Shown piece by piece: positions 1 through 12,145 of a stretch of DNA of 64,000 nt. The notes beneath the pieces were generated by a model. The model saw only the letters and a list, made by a program, of their open reading frames with translations, was not told the origin of the DNA and did not search any database. How positions within the stretch are numbered: position 1 is the first letter of the stretch; the number at the start of each line of letters is the position of its first letter. A program made the position numbers and the translations under genes. The DNA is taken from NCBI GenBank assembly GCA_947069175.1, contig CAMTDV010000013.1:26105857-26169856 (forward strand), read 5' to 3'. This DNA is from Scalesia atractyloides (Eukaryota; Streptophyta; Magnoliopsida; Asterales; Asteraceae).

Positions 1-1099
1 CCTGCTGAAGACGCGGTCAAAGCTATTGAGTATTCCATGTGAGTCGAGAATCTTGCATCTCTTTATGTGTTTGTTCTTTGCATACGTTGGTCTTATGTTT
101 ATGCGCGTAAATGTTCGTGATGACAGGGATCTGTATGCCTCTTACATTGTTGAAAGCTTGAGGCAGTGAGTTGATTCGGTTTGTTGGTTTGGAAAGATGT
201 AATATGGTACAGACTCTCAAGAGACTTGAAAACTTGTAATGGTTATAATGGGTGCATGGAGTTATGTTTGACAGATTTGAATGATTATACTATGTTGTTA
301 TCTTATATTAATTTTAATTGCAAATCAAGTACACAAGGTTTGAGCAATGATCATTTGCATTATTGATGTATAAAACCTCCAAATGATTATTTTGAAAGGT
401 TATATTATTAATGTTATACTTCATACAGATATAAAAAGTCGGTTAGTCTGGTGAGGTGTTATGTATTACTAATAAGGTATTAATAGTTATTTTACAACCT
501 TATGTGGTGGGTACAATGTTTAGGAGAGTATCACTCATAATAAATAGAATACAATATGAACATTGAATTGATTACAATACAAGCTAGTTAAAAAATTTGA
601 ACTATACTAAAAATAATAAAATGGTTCACAACAGGTTACAAACACAATTCCTTTGTAACAAACTTCAATTATTTATGTTCGTTCAAAGTTAGTCAATGTA
701 TAACCATTTTCACCAAAAGTTTTCAACATAAATGATACATAAAAACCTTAATGGACACTATTGCAGCTGTGTCAAAACTCATATCAACCTATACTATAAA
801 AAATATAATAAAATCATAATATTATAGTTTGGATCTTTATCCAAGTTTTTTTTATACAAATTTATAAAATTTGGATAAATTTTGTTCCCCACATACCCTT
901 TAGACTCATGCACGAATGTACTTCTCACAAGAACCCGGTTTGACCCTTTACCCACAAAGTACATCTAGGAGTAGCATTACAGGGTACGTGAGATTTATAT
1001 CCAGTAGTATTAAGGTACGTAGAAAACACGTTTCTCCCATAACGGTTGAGAGTTTCAAGTCTTGTGATGGACAATAATGTAAATTTAGAACTAGTATTA
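1..1099. other. AT-rich intergenic stretch
   Basis: Short open frames here lack recognisable domains and the base composition is AT-rich. I see no gene, RNA or clear repeat boundary in this stretch. Confidence 0.5.
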
Positions 1100-1762
1100 G
1101 AGGGTGCATGAATTTGCCATTCTAAAAAAAACATCCACTCGATTTTGCTATGGCCATATCTCCTATTCTACTATAAATGAAATATGTTTTTGATGATTAT
1201 TTCTAAATCAAATAGGGAATTTTCCATTGGACTACTGATGTAGAGAATACTTGAAATCTGCAGGATTATCATACCATGTGGTCCAAGTGTAATTTTTAAT
1301 GCTTACATTTTAAGCCCTTTATTAAATTATATTAGCAATTAGCATTATGATTTTATAGCTTTTATAATCAAATTTAATGCCAAAACTCACATAAAATGTA
1401 TTTTTAATTGCATAAAACCTCTTTAACCTTTTCATCTAAAATGTTCGATTATTATTGAGTTATATAATCTCGCATTTTCATTTGACCCGTTTTCTTTTAG
1501 CATATATTTCTTAATTACCCTTTTTACGCGTTAGTACAGCATGCTAATTAGTCAAAACGTGTTCTAGTCAAAGTGAGAAATTTTAACGGCTCTGGCCTTT
1601 AATGGTGGTCACTCGTCAAATATACGAGCTGGTTGGTGGTCTGATGTTTGCATTTATGAGTGACCGACGTCTAAAAGCAAGTGTACCATGTAATATGGTC
1701 TACAAATTTGTTATGGTTTTTGGGTCATGTTCCACAAGATCTGTCGATTAGGTGCTACTACT
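1100..1762. repeat. nsLTP locus duplication, copy A, left part
   Basis: This segment aligns by eye with 17050-18330. Shared blocks include the one around ctcctattctact and ccattggactact, and the block ttaatggtggtcactcgt (1599) followed by gctggttggtggtctgatg, seen again near 18178-18225. It is the region downstream (3') of the minus-strand LTP1 gene, separated from that gene by the nested Copia insertion. The final bases ctact (1758-1762) are the left target-site duplication of that insertion. Confidence 0.8.
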
Positions 1763-1908
1763 TGATAGAGTCTAAAGTTCCTTGCTTTCTTTCATTCATA
1801 AAAATTCAATATATAGGATACAATAAGATTCCTTATTTTAGGGAAGAGATAAATAAAATTATAACATATACAATCTTTATGTTTTGAATATATCCTATAT
1901 CTATTACA
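1763..1908 (-). repeat. Copia A LTR (left, 3' LTR of the element)
   Basis: On the minus strand it begins TGTAATAGATATAGG and ends TCTATCA, so it has canonical TG/CA ends. It matches 9167-9267 plus 14528-14573 with a few substitutions and small indels. A polypurine-like ctgcgggg (minus strand, 1909-1916) abuts it. Confidence 0.85.
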
Positions 1909-1914
1909 CCCCGC

Positions 1915-3014
1915 AGTCGAAGCAAGAGGAGGTCGAATGCTGAGACTGGAACGAAAGTCATCGAACAAGACTTTGGGTAAACCTTTTGTGAAGATGTCTG
2001 CTACCTAGAAACGCGCTGGTATATGAAGTACTCGGATGTCAACGCGTTGTACTAGATTACGAACAAAATGTATGTCCAATTCTATGTGTTTCGTCCGTTA
2101 ATGTTGAACCGGATTTCCTGACAAGTACACGACACTGATGTTATCGCAATATACTAGGCTAGCAGAAGTTAGAGGTTTATTTAATTCAAGTAACAGATTG
2201 CGCAGCCAACAAAGTTCGGCCACTCCCCGGTATTCAGCTTCAACGCTTGGCCGAGAAATAACCGCTTGGCGTTTAGAAAACCAGGATAGTAAATTCGGAC
2301 CAACATAGACACAATAGCCAGAAATGGATCTGCGGGTGTCTGGGCACCCAGCCAAGTCAGCGTCCGTGTATGCACGTAGTGAGAAATCTGAAGCAGAGCC
2401 AAGGGTTAAGCCATACGAAGAAGTACGTTGCAAGTACCTAATGATGCATTTCAATGCATTCCAATGATCAATACGGGGCGAGTGCATATGCATGCAAATT
2501 TGTTGTACGGCATAACAAATATCAGGTCTTGTAAAAGTTAAGTATTGTAACGCCCCTGCAAGACTTCGATATAGTGTGGGATCATCAAACTCGGGACTAG
2601 AAGTGGTACTAAGTTTTGGTTTTGAGTCCACATGGGTTACTACAGGTTTACACGAAGACATACCAGCCCTATCAATGATGTCTTTAGCATAGACTTATTG
2701 GGACAAAAACAACTTCCCACCTTGCCGCATGACTTGGACCCCCAAAAAATGACTAAGAGGGCCAATATCCTTCATGTCAAATTCACCAGCAAGCTTAGAG
2801 ATGAGACGTACCCAGAGCGCATCGGTAGACGTGGTAAGTATGATATCATCGACATATATAAGTAAGTATGCAGTCAACTGGTCGTGATTACAGATGAAGA
2901 GAGAGTTGTCACACTTACTTTGACGAAAGCCCAATGTAAGAACAAAATCCGTAAATCTTTGATACCACGCGCGCGGTGCCTGTTTTAATCCATAGAGTGA
3001 TTTCTTCAACAAGC
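1915..3014 (-). pseudogene. Copia A reverse transcriptase C-part and RNase H (broken)
   Basis: The minus strand encodes the Copia RT motif KKSLYGLKQAPRAWY at about 3012-2960, then the catalytic YVDD motif (LLIYVDDIIL, about 2870), DMKDIGPLSHFLG, the YRSLAGALQYLTFTRPDI block, and RNase H (YTDADLAGCPDTRRSISGY, SVEAEYRG, YCDN). An in-frame TAA at 2695-2697 separates two parts in the same frame. A second TAA at 2098-2100 follows NPVQH, after which RTKHIELDIHF can still be read. A further stop lies in the tail. The upstream half of RT continues beyond the solo LTR at 5900-6351. A dead polyprotein fragment. Confidence 0.85.
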
Positions 3015-5899
3015 TGTCACACCCTCAATTTCCACTTGCGGAGTTTTACCGCGAGGCGTGTGAACAAACCAGAATCTGAAGCACTAGTACGTCGAACGAC
3101 TCTATATGATTTGATAATACGTTTTCAAAAATCATTTGTCGTAGATTTTATATTGTCTTGATTAGTTACCAATATTTAGCGGAAGCATTAGTTTTTAAAG
3201 TTGAGCGGAAGCATAAATAAGTAGTGAAGCGGGCGCCAACACAAACGCCAAAACAAATGAAAAACCCAAAACAATATTTGTAAATAAGACTCGATAAAAG
3301 ATGTCTTGTTCAATGCATGTGCGTGCACCTAGAGCTCCTAGCGTCCTGAGAAACATGTAAAGAAACAAGTGTCAACATTAAAGATGAGTGAGTTCACAGG
3401 TTTTCGTAAATTCGTTTGTTCGGTTATGAGTTTGTTTTCCCCCGTTATCCCTAACCCGGGATAACGATTCAGTTCCATTATTCCCATCCTGGAATAATAA
3501 TGATGTTGGTTCCATTATTCCAATCCCGGAATAATAAGTTGTTGTTTCCATTATTCCAAACCCGGAATAATAAGTTGTTGTTTCCATTATCCCCAACCCG
3601 GGATAATATAGTTGCTTCGTAATTAAGTTCAATATTAACATATATAGGTAGCTAGCCTAAAGTTATGTCACGTAAGAGTTCGCGATCGAAGCTGACTGTT
3701 GTGCCTCCGTGTTGCCAGGCCTATCACTGACCATGGCGAAGTTAGGCCAAATTATTCACCCGTTGACCATACCCGGTCGGCTAGCGCGACTAGCTCGGAT
3801 GGGGCTTGTCGGGCCCAGTAGTACTACTTATAATTCCCCCGCTATTAAAACCCAATACTAACGATCCGAGAGATTGACGAGGACTTAAGTGATATAGCTA
3901 CTTAGTGACCATAACATTACATTAACATCAACTTAGTTACCGAATAGTTATGTGGCGTTGATTTCGTATAACGTAAAGAGATTGAGTTTGAAGAGTGTAT
4001 ACATGTTTCTCCCCCTGTTGTTTAAAAACCGGATAAAGTTAGGGGCCGTGAACTCACCTTTTGTTGCTCGGTTAGTGTAGCAAAGAAGTTGTAAAGGATG
4101 GGACCGCTAATTGCGTCCTAACAAACCAATTGATTTCACGTCAGTGTGTGAACACACCAATACAAATTCTACACTTAATTTACGCACAAAGTGATACACA
4201 CAAACAACATATCTAACTCAAACATGCATGCAAGTATCCTCATGTGAACCTAGTGATCAAAACAACTTATCATAAACATAAACCAATCCATGCCACAATT
4301 TGGTGCACACAATCACAAGTTATGAAATTTCAGTTTAACACTCATAATTCAGCTGTTTTCTAGGATTTTTATAAAATAGTTCCAACGTTCCAAAAATTCC
4401 AATATTTTTACAGCAGGTGCCACTTATACTGTAGAAATTTATATAATTTTTCCAAGTCCTAAATCTTTACCATTTAACCATAAATATTAATATACTAGGC
4501 TGCAGTCAGATTTATCACTTTCTGACTGCAGTCCACGAAAGAATTTATTTAAAAATCACCGATCGTCCAATTAACAAAATTCCAGTTGGAGTTGCCCGGA
4601 AATTTCCATACCTAGTTGCTGTACAAAATTCATGACTCAACTCCCTACTGATTTTAAAATCCAACTCGATAAACAACTAACAAAATTTCAGGATTTTCAC
4701 AGCTTTAGTTACTGAACTTATTTGGCCCTTTAAAAATATCAAACGACTTCAGAAAATTATGAATCCAGCGCCCTTAGATTCGTTATTCAAATCTCTACGT
4801 TCTAGACATCAGAAAATCCGTTTTTCGACAACCAATGACCGAGTTACAGCCAGATGAAGTCGGCTGTAACTATTACTCAGCAAACTGTTTCAGCATATCA
4901 TTATCATAAACTCGCATAAGCCGTTCATATGATTAACCTAGGCGATCAAGAACCGGTTTCCTAATCATAGATCAATACATATAACATATCCATGCAAACC
5001 CTAATCAACATCTTTAGTTTTTACAAACAAACTCAGCCTATACTTTTCAGATTTCAAACAAACATTACTTGCAACCTAGCCTTAACAATCCGAAAACAAC
5101 ACAACCGTTTCATTCAATCATTCAATCCGAAAAACAACAAAATCAGCACACATGTAATCGAATATGATCTTGTAACATATGATGAATTCTAACCTTTAAT
5201 AACTAGGTAAGTAAGCCGAGACTTGGACAAGAATGGATTCGGATGTTCAAGCAAGATCACGACCGAAGGAATGAGATGAACCACTTGCTGTCGCGACCGA
5301 GAGATGATGATGGAGTAGGCTGTTTTGTGATCGAGTAGAGGTGAACAATGGCTGATCTCGCGACCGAATGGAGGTGAACAAGGGCTGCCGACGGCTGTTA
5401 ACTTTTAGGGTTTTGTGTTGTGAATGAATCATGCATGTGGGTTTGTATATATAGCGCAAAGAGAGATGAGGGTTACGGTTTGGATTTGAATTCGTGGCCG
5501 AGGAACTTGGGTTGGTTCGGTTTGGGTTTGGGCTTGATCTCGCGGCCAAGGACTTGGGTTGGTTTGGTTTGGGTTTGATCTTGTGGCCGATTAGTTTGAG
5601 TTTAAGGTTTCCTAGAGTCACAAGGAGTTCGGTTTGTGTTTGATCTTGCGGCCGATTAGTTTGAGCTTAAGGTTTGGGTTAGAACTCGGTTCACTCCTAG
5701 AGCCACAAGGAGTTTACGGTTGGTTCGTGTCGCAGTTCGGTTCGTGTACATGTTTATTATATATATGTATATTTTGTAACTAACCCAATCACATAATCGC
5801 ACATCACGTATTCACTAACTCGTACATGTTTAACACATAGCATATAATTCACTCGACAAGTATTACGTTTAAGTTATCTGAAAAACCCGGGATGTCACA
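3015..5899. mobile_element. Solo LTR of 2.9 kb inside Copia A
   Basis: The segment begins TGTCACACCCTC and ends GGGATGTCACA. It is flanked by the perfect 5-bp duplication caagc (3010-3014 and 5900-5904). Removing it restores the Copia RT reading across HVCL and LKKSLYGL. No polymerase domain, primer site or second LTR is seen inside, so a solo LTR, probably from a Ty3/Gypsy element, is the simplest reading. A palindromic minisatellite lies at 3444-3607. Open frames within it (for example minus 5247-5621, rich in Pro and Asn) look like chance readings of low-complexity DNA. Confidence 0.8.
3444..3607. repeat. Five-unit palindromic minisatellite
   Basis: Five units occur at a period of 33-37 bp. 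Each has perfect 8-bp inverted arms around a 6-base centre. Arms start at 3444, 3477, 3514, 3550 and 3586. Units 2-4 use ATTATTCC/GGAATAAT, unit 5 uses ATTATCCC/GGGATAAT, and unit 1 uses GTTATCCC/GGGATAAC. Both variable positions change as pairs, so every stem stays fully paired. Confidence 0.9.
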
Positions 5900-6351
5900 C
5901 AAGCACACGTGATTCGGAAGGTACCGATGTCGAAATCCCATGAGTTGGTACATATATACTGTCTAATTGAGATTACCGAGTAATAATGCATTAGTGACAT
6001 CCAGTTGGTGAATAGGCCATGACTGAAACAGTGCAAGTGATAATACCGTACGTATAGTAGTTGGTTTAACAACCGGACTAAATGTTTCACCACAATTAAC
6101 CCCAATCTATTGAGTACTTCCATCACACACTAACCTAGCCTTATAGCGTTCCAATGTGCCATCCGACCTGAATTCATGATGAAATAACCATATGCTGCGA
6201 ATAACATTCATATGTGGTTCTCGAGGAACCAACTCCCATGTTTTATTTTAATAAGTGCATTAAATTCGGTAGTCATGGCATTATGCCATTTTGTATTGGA
6301 CAAGGCTTCCTTAGGATATTTTGGATGGGGACAACAACGAAAGAGTAGAGA
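5900..6351 (-). pseudogene. Copia A reverse transcriptase N-part (broken)
   Basis: Minus-strand translation in shifting frames gives the start of a Copia RT: NALIKNKTWELVPREPHMNV, then GTLERYKARLVCDG, NCGETFSPVVKPTTIRTVLS, QLDVTNALLLGNLNETVYM and finally PNHVCL. It then meets the solo LTR. Stops interrupt it, for example after the STQ that follows LVCDG. Together with 1915-3014 it makes one RT domain split by the inserted LTR. Confidence 0.8.
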
Positions 6352-7400
6352 TTAAGAATTCATACTTGGTTTAGAAAAACCATCCATAGTGCGCGTGCGA
6401 ATGGTACGAGGGGATGGTGGGGGAGGAGGGGAGGGGATGGGGGACGATGTATGGGGATGTAGGTTCGGTTGTTGAGAGGAAGCTAGGTTGGGTGATGGTG
6501 GTTGGTTTGGTGAGTTGGGAGTGGGTCGGGTGCGACGCGAGTAGGTGCGAAGCGGTGGGGAAGTAGGCTGGGTGATGGGTTGAGTGTGCGTTGTAGGTGG
6601 GGTCTGAGGTTGGACCGGTTGGTGTTTAGAGGAGGGTTCATATGGAGAAGCCCAATGGAATGGGTGGAGGTGAGTATTGAGAAACTCATACGACTGTGGG
6701 GAAGGTTTTGGGGTATTGGCGAACGGGAAGGTGTGCTCATCAAATATGACGTGTCGATTGATGATTATTTTATTTGTCAACAGGTCGAGGCATTTATATC
6801 CTCGATGATTAGGGGGATAACCGAGGAAGACACAAGGCATTGAGCGATGAGCTAGTTTGTTTATAGTGGTATGGGGAATGAGAGGGTAGCATAAACATCC
6901 AAAAATGCGACGATGTGCGTAGGATGGAATGCGTTGGTATAATGTTTGGGTAGGAGATTTGTTTTGGAGAATTTTGCTAAGTAGGATATTAAGAAGATAT
7001 GTGGCAACCTCTAGGGCGTGATGCCAAAAGGTGTTTGGTAAAGAGGAATGGGCAAGACGTGTTCGAATAATGTTGTTAATGGACCGTATTTTGCGTTTGG
7101 CTTTTCCATTTTGGGACGAGGTATGAGGACAAGAAAATTGGAAGAGCATTCCGTTTTGTTGGCAATATTGCTGAAACATTGAATTAGCATATTCTCTACC
7201 ATTGTCACACTGAAATTGTTTGATTTTTCGTTCAAATTGTGTGTTTATAAAATTAGAGAATGTAGTGAATGTAGAAAAAACCTGTGATTTATTAGACAAT
7301 GGGTATGTCCACAAGAAATTAGGAAAATCATCAAGAAAAAGAACATAATTACAATGACCACCCGTGCTAAGAACAGGGGAAGTCCACAAGTCACTATGAA
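6352..7400 (-). pseudogene. Copia A integrase core
   Basis: The frame is long and open (about 345 codons) and reads as a Copia integrase core. HSDLWTSPVLS carries the first catalytic Asp just upstream of the open frame's nominal start. YVLFLDDF follows, then CDNGREYAN with the second Asp, then SSQNGKAKRKIRSINNI. In the last motif the catalytic Glu of the family pattern QNG-A-ERK is replaced by Lys (codon 7096-7098, minus strand). The usual CVFLGYP and HVIFDE blocks follow, then a long Pro/Thr/Ser-rich linker before RT. The protein would be catalytically dead. Confidence 0.82.
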
Positions 7401-7740
7401 TTATGTCAAATGTAAAGTCGTAAAATTAATGGAATTAATAAACGGAAGACGAATATGTTTACCAAACACACAAGATTGACAAAACTTAGGTTTTAAAGTA
7501 CCAAAATCAATAAAACTAGAATTTCTAAGTGACCACAATAAATTAGATCCTGGGTGGCCGAGGCATTGATGCCAGGTGTCTTGAGTGATGGCGGTAGGAG
7601 AAGTGAGCTTGGAAACTTGTGTAGGATCAAACGTGTAGCGGTCCCCAGAGCTATTACGTTGTAGGATAGGGGTCCGGGTCTTGAGATCCTTCACCAAAAA
7701 ACCATACGGGTCAAACTCAATAGAAAGTTGATTATCAGTA
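7401..7740 (-). pseudogene. Copia A GAG-pre-integrase zinc region
   Basis: The minus frame 7697-7401 contains TWHQCLGHPGSNLL and CQSCVFGKHIRLPF. These are the H-H-C-C type zinc-binding block that precedes integrase in Ty1/Copia polyproteins. The end of the frame is out of phase with the integrase core at 7389, so a frameshift lies near 7400. Confidence 0.75.
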
Positions 7741-7797
7741 GTAAATGATGAAAGGATAATAAATTTTTAATTAACGAAGGGGTGTAAAGGACTTGGT

Positions 7798-9006
7798 TTA
7801 ATTTAAAAGGCGGGAGGGGGGATGTAAAGTCAGGTCGCCTTGTCTATAAACAGGAATAGTTTTGCCATTGCCCACATTTACATTACGAATATTAATGCCA
7901 TTATTAAAATAAGATGAAAGAGTAAAGTTAGGAGTCATATAACCTGTTGCGCCGGTATCCATGGTCCAATTTTGATTTTGATTATTGTTGAGAGACATTG
8001 CATACAAAGCCTGATCGAGATTTGTTGGAGTGTAGCTTGCAGCGAACACCTGGGCCAGCATTATTGGGTCGAGGGACAGTGGGATACGGATATGGTGGAG
8101 GCTGATTCCACATGGGCCATGTCGGCGGACTGTAATTGATAGGTGGGCCAGCCCATTGTGGAAACTGATTTGGCCATGCGGAATAGGATTGATTTGGCAC
8201 AGGGTTGCTGGTACCGCGACCACGAGTAGATGACCCGCGATCGCGTCCCCTGCCACGTCCGCGACCTCGCCCTCTTCCACAATCACAATTTTCGCTCCTC
8301 TGCTCTTGATGAGATGAGCCGGACGATTGATGGTCCAGTGTCGCGGTTAAAGCCGTACCGGCGACTGAGCGGCAGACTTGGCCTAATTTATTTTCCTTGT
8401 TTCGGCCATGCATAAACGTGACCTGGCATCATAAAAATCCGGTAAGGGTTTAGTTTGCTGAATGAACGTAGCTATACCTTCATATTGCTCGGTGAGACCC
8501 GTCAAAAGTTGTAGGACAAGCTGCTCTTCTGTAATCGGAGACCCGACGTTCTGGAGTTGGTCATAAATAACCTTCATCGCCTGACAATAAGAGGACATAT
8601 TCGGGAACTGATCCAGCCTAGTTGTAGCAAACTTTTTGTTCAAGTCAATAGTTCGGGTTGCCTAGTTATATTTGAAAAGATTAGCAAGGGCAGTCCATGC
8701 GTCATACGCGGTGGTGTCGGGTTTTAGTATTGTGTGAAGGAGATCGGTGGAGATAGTACCATATATCCATTGTAAAACCATGGAGTCTAGCCGTCCCCAT
8801 GATTCAGAAGGAGCTTTTTCTTTGTCTTTATCAGAAGAGGAGGCAGCAGTCCGAGGTTTGAGATGATCAAACATTTGGTATGCTTTGCAGTGAATTTTGA
8901 AAAGTTCTGACCATGTCGTGTAGTGGCTGGATTCAATGTCTAAAGAGACCGGGATAAGAGCTTTGATGTTGGAGCCTGTGACCGCGGGGTGAAGAGGAGT
9001 AGCCAT
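7798..9006 (-). pseudogene. Copia A gag and protease (broken)
   Basis: The frame starts at an ATG at 9006 with MATPLHPAVTGSNIKALIPV. It reads a Copia gag (TTWSELFKIHCKAYQMFDHL; VLQWIYGTISTDLLHTILKP). It is cut by a TAG after FKYN near 8660, resumes in the same frame with LNKKFATTRLDQFPNMSSYC, then shifts frame near 8400. The next part is rich in Gly/Arg and Pro. It ends with protease motif NWTMDTGATGYMT (about 7960-7920), which keeps the DTGA core. At least one stop and two frameshifts. Confidence 0.75.
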
Positions 9007-9158
9007 GAAAGAAGATGTGATGTGGGTGTGTTAAGAGGGCAGCGTACCGTGGGTAAAGACAGGAAGAAAAACGAACGCCGACTGAGATGTGTAGAAGATG
9101 CCGCCGGCTGAGAAGAGTTCGGTGGTAGGGTTACGGCTTGAGGATCGTGTATTTAGGG

Positions 9159-9166
9159 TGATACCA
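9159..9166 (-). other. Copia A primer-binding site
   Basis: Immediately inside the right LTR the minus strand reads TGGTATCA followed by CC. This matches the start of the initiator-Met tRNA-complementary site used by most Copia elements and fixes the 5' end of the element. Confidence 0.75.
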
Positions 9167-9267
9167 TGATAGAGTCTAGAGTTCCTTGCCTTCTTTCATT
9201 CATAACAATTCAATATATATAGGATACAATAAGATTTCTTATTTTAGGGAAGAGACAATCATAAAAT
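9167..9267 (-). repeat. Copia A LTR (right), first segment
   Basis: Starts TGATAGAGTCTAGAG on the plus strand, like 1763 onward. Broken after 9267 by Copia B. The remainder is 14528-14573. Confidence 0.85.
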
Positions 9268-9499
9268 TGTTAAAAATAAAAGATATCAAAGGATTGCGGG
9301 ATCAGTCAAGCATCATCTCCCAATTAAGAGGGTCAAAGACAGCTATTAACAGCTGTAAATCCAGCCGTAAACAGAGCTCATCTACCATATTTAGATTATC
9401 GTTTTTTGCTATAAATTGTATACTTTTCTCTGTAATGTAATATACAGAAAATACAACAATTCACAACAATTTAGTTTTTTCAATCAACCTTTTGTAACA
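9268..9499 (+). repeat. Copia B 5' LTR
   Basis: Starts TGTTAAAAATAAAAG and ends TTTTGTAACA. A TATA-like gctataaattg lies near 9410, a plausible start of transcription. It is identical to the 3' LTR except for a T/C difference near 9470. Confidence 0.93.
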
Positions 9500-9512
9500 T
9501 GGTATCAGAGCA
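9500..9512 (+). other. Copia B primer-binding site
   Basis: TGGTATCAGAGCA directly after the LTR is complementary to the 3' end of initiator Met-tRNA, the standard primer for plant Copia elements. Confidence 0.9.
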
Positions 9513-12145
9513 GTGTTCACGGTTCTAATACCGACCTGCTCATCACTTACCCAAATCAATCATCCTCTCAACCAAGCTACCATGGCCGAAGCCGGCAACT
9601 TGGGAGAAGATCTATCAATCCAAATCGCTAATCTTCTCAAGAATGGCCTCAACCCACAAAATCGGAACCCAAAATTGTCCGATAACCAAAAAACCTCAAG
9701 CTCAACAGCCAGAATTATGCTCTATGGACCCGGATGATGAGGGTAGCCATAGGCGGTAAATCAAAAGCTTTTTTAAACCATTTATCAACCAATCCACCAA
9801 ACCAAACCAGCGAAGAGTATGAACAATGGGAACAAGACGACCTAGTCGTCTTCTCATGGCTCATACAAAACATTGAACCAACCCTCGCCAGCAATCTAAC
9901 CGAATTTCCGACAGCAAAATCGCTGTGGGATGCCCTGGCTATAACATATAGCAGTGGACGTGACAAGCTCCAAACCTTCAACCTACATGTCAAGGCGAAT
10001 GAAATCAAACAGAACAATCTCTCCCTTGAAGAATTGTGGATTATACTCCAAGGAGTATGGGGAGAAATTGATCGGATTGACCCAAACCCTATGACCTGCC
10101 CAACCGATATCCAAGCATACCACAAAATTAGGACTGAACAGAAATTGTTTCAGTTTCTAAACGCTCTTAACCGGAAATATGACCCTATAAAAAGGGAAAT
10201 ACTCCGGTTAGAACCCCTTCCAACTGTAGAAACTGCATACGCCACTGTTCGCAAGGAGGCCGCTCACCAGAATATTCTAGGAACACCTCTCAATGACACA
10301 CAGGGCATCACAGTGGGTCTAATGGCCTCTGAAATTGACGGGTTAGGGCTTGCATCAAAAGGCTACCGACGGATCGATGGAAAAAGAACCGGATCAGGTA
10401 ACAAAGATGACAAAACTCACCTCAAATGTGATCATTGCGGCATGACAAAGCATACCCAGGAACAATGTTTCAAACTCGTCGGGTATCCCGAATGGTGGTC
10501 TGATGGTCATAAGAGGGGCACAAAGGCTACAGTTAAAGAAAAAGGGAAATCATCCAGCACCGGCAACCGAGATGTCACCAGAGATGGAAGCCGGAGCAGA
10601 ACTGGTTTCGGCGGAATGGCCGAAGAAAATGAAGAAGAAGACGCTGCAACAGGTAACGGGTTTGGGGCACAGTCCTCAAACCCTTGGTGTTATAACCATA
10701 ATAAAGAAATAGATATGTCATATTTAGTCCCTGGAAATAGGGGAAATGCTAATGTGACCCAAGTACACCATAAAAAACAAAAACTATGGATCTTCGATTG
10801 TGGCGCGACCGACACAATGACTTATGAGCTGTCGGATATTATTTCAACAACCAAACCAGAAAAAACACATATTCAAACGGCGAACGGAGGGATAATGGAT
10901 GTAAAATCGGGAGGGACTATTGAGATTTCACCCACAATAAAAATCTCTAATTGCCTTTATGTTCCCTCGTTGTCACATAAGCTGCTTTCCATTAGCCACG
11001 TCACAAAAGAACTCAACTGTATTGTCCTAATGTACCCTACGTTTTGTATTTTACAGGATATCAGGACGGGAGTGATCATTGGGCGTGGCACTGAAAATCA
11101 AGGGTTGTATTATGTGGATGAGGTGACTCAAAGTGGTGCTGTGATGTTGACTCATGGGACATCGGAACGAGAAGCTTGGCTATGGCACCGAAGATTAGGT
11201 CATCCTTCTACAAGTTATTTGCATATTTTATTTCCAAAACTATTTCCAGTTAATTCTATGTCACATTGTGAAACATGCGTTTTAGCAAAGAGCCACAGGA
11301 AAACTTTTAAACCCAATAATACTAAGGTTGCTTTGCCATTTTCATTAATCCATTCTGACGTATGGGGTCCTGCCCCAGTTCTTGGGGGGCAAAACCTTCG
11401 TTACTTTGTGATGTTCGTTGATGATTGTACCCGAATGACCTGGGTTTATTTTTTGAAAAACAAATCCGAAGTCTTTGAAAAATTCACTATGTTTTACGCC
11501 ATGATCCAAACCCACTTTCAAACAAACATCCAAATATTCCGATCCGATAATGGCGGTGAGTTTGTTAATACCTCGTTTAAATTGTTTTTCCAAGACAAGG
11601 GAATAATCCACCAAACTACATGCCCAAACACCCTAGAACAAAACGGTGTTGCCGAAAGGAAAAATCGCATTTTGCTGGAAATGACACGAGCTCTCCTAAT
11701 TGAATCCCAGGTCCCGAAATATTTTTGGCCTGAAGCCCTTGCTACCGCTACCTATCTTATCAACCGACTCCCAACAAATATCCTCAAACTTAACACTCCA
11801 TTACACACCCTTTCAAAATTCTTCAAACTACCCTCAATTCTTACTCTTCAACCACGAATCTTTGGATGTACTACCTTTGTTCACATACCTAAATCAGATC
11901 GAACCAAACTTGACCCTTGTGCTGAAAATTGTGTCTTTGTTGGGTATGGAATGAATAAAAAAGGATACAGATGTTATAACCCAAAGACACGTCATATGTT
12001 CACCACAATAAACTGTGACTTTCTTGAAACCGAGTATTACTACAATTCCCAACTCAGTGGTCAGGGGGAGAAGGAATGTTTAGACACACTAAGTTGGTTG
12101 AAATATGTTCCCTATGTACCAACTACAGAGTCACCAGAGTCCAAT

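Noticed and set aside
3378..3641. Minus-strand repetitive ORF (YYPGLGIMETTT-like repeats)
   Set aside because: It is just the translation of the palindromic minisatellite.
5247..5621. Minus ORF of 124 codons rich in Pro, Asn and Ser
   Set aside because: It lies inside the solo LTR, is low complexity from repeated ggtttgggtttg tracts, and has no domain.
11345..11614. Minus ORF of 89 codons
   Set aside because: Antisense of the Copia B integrase core.
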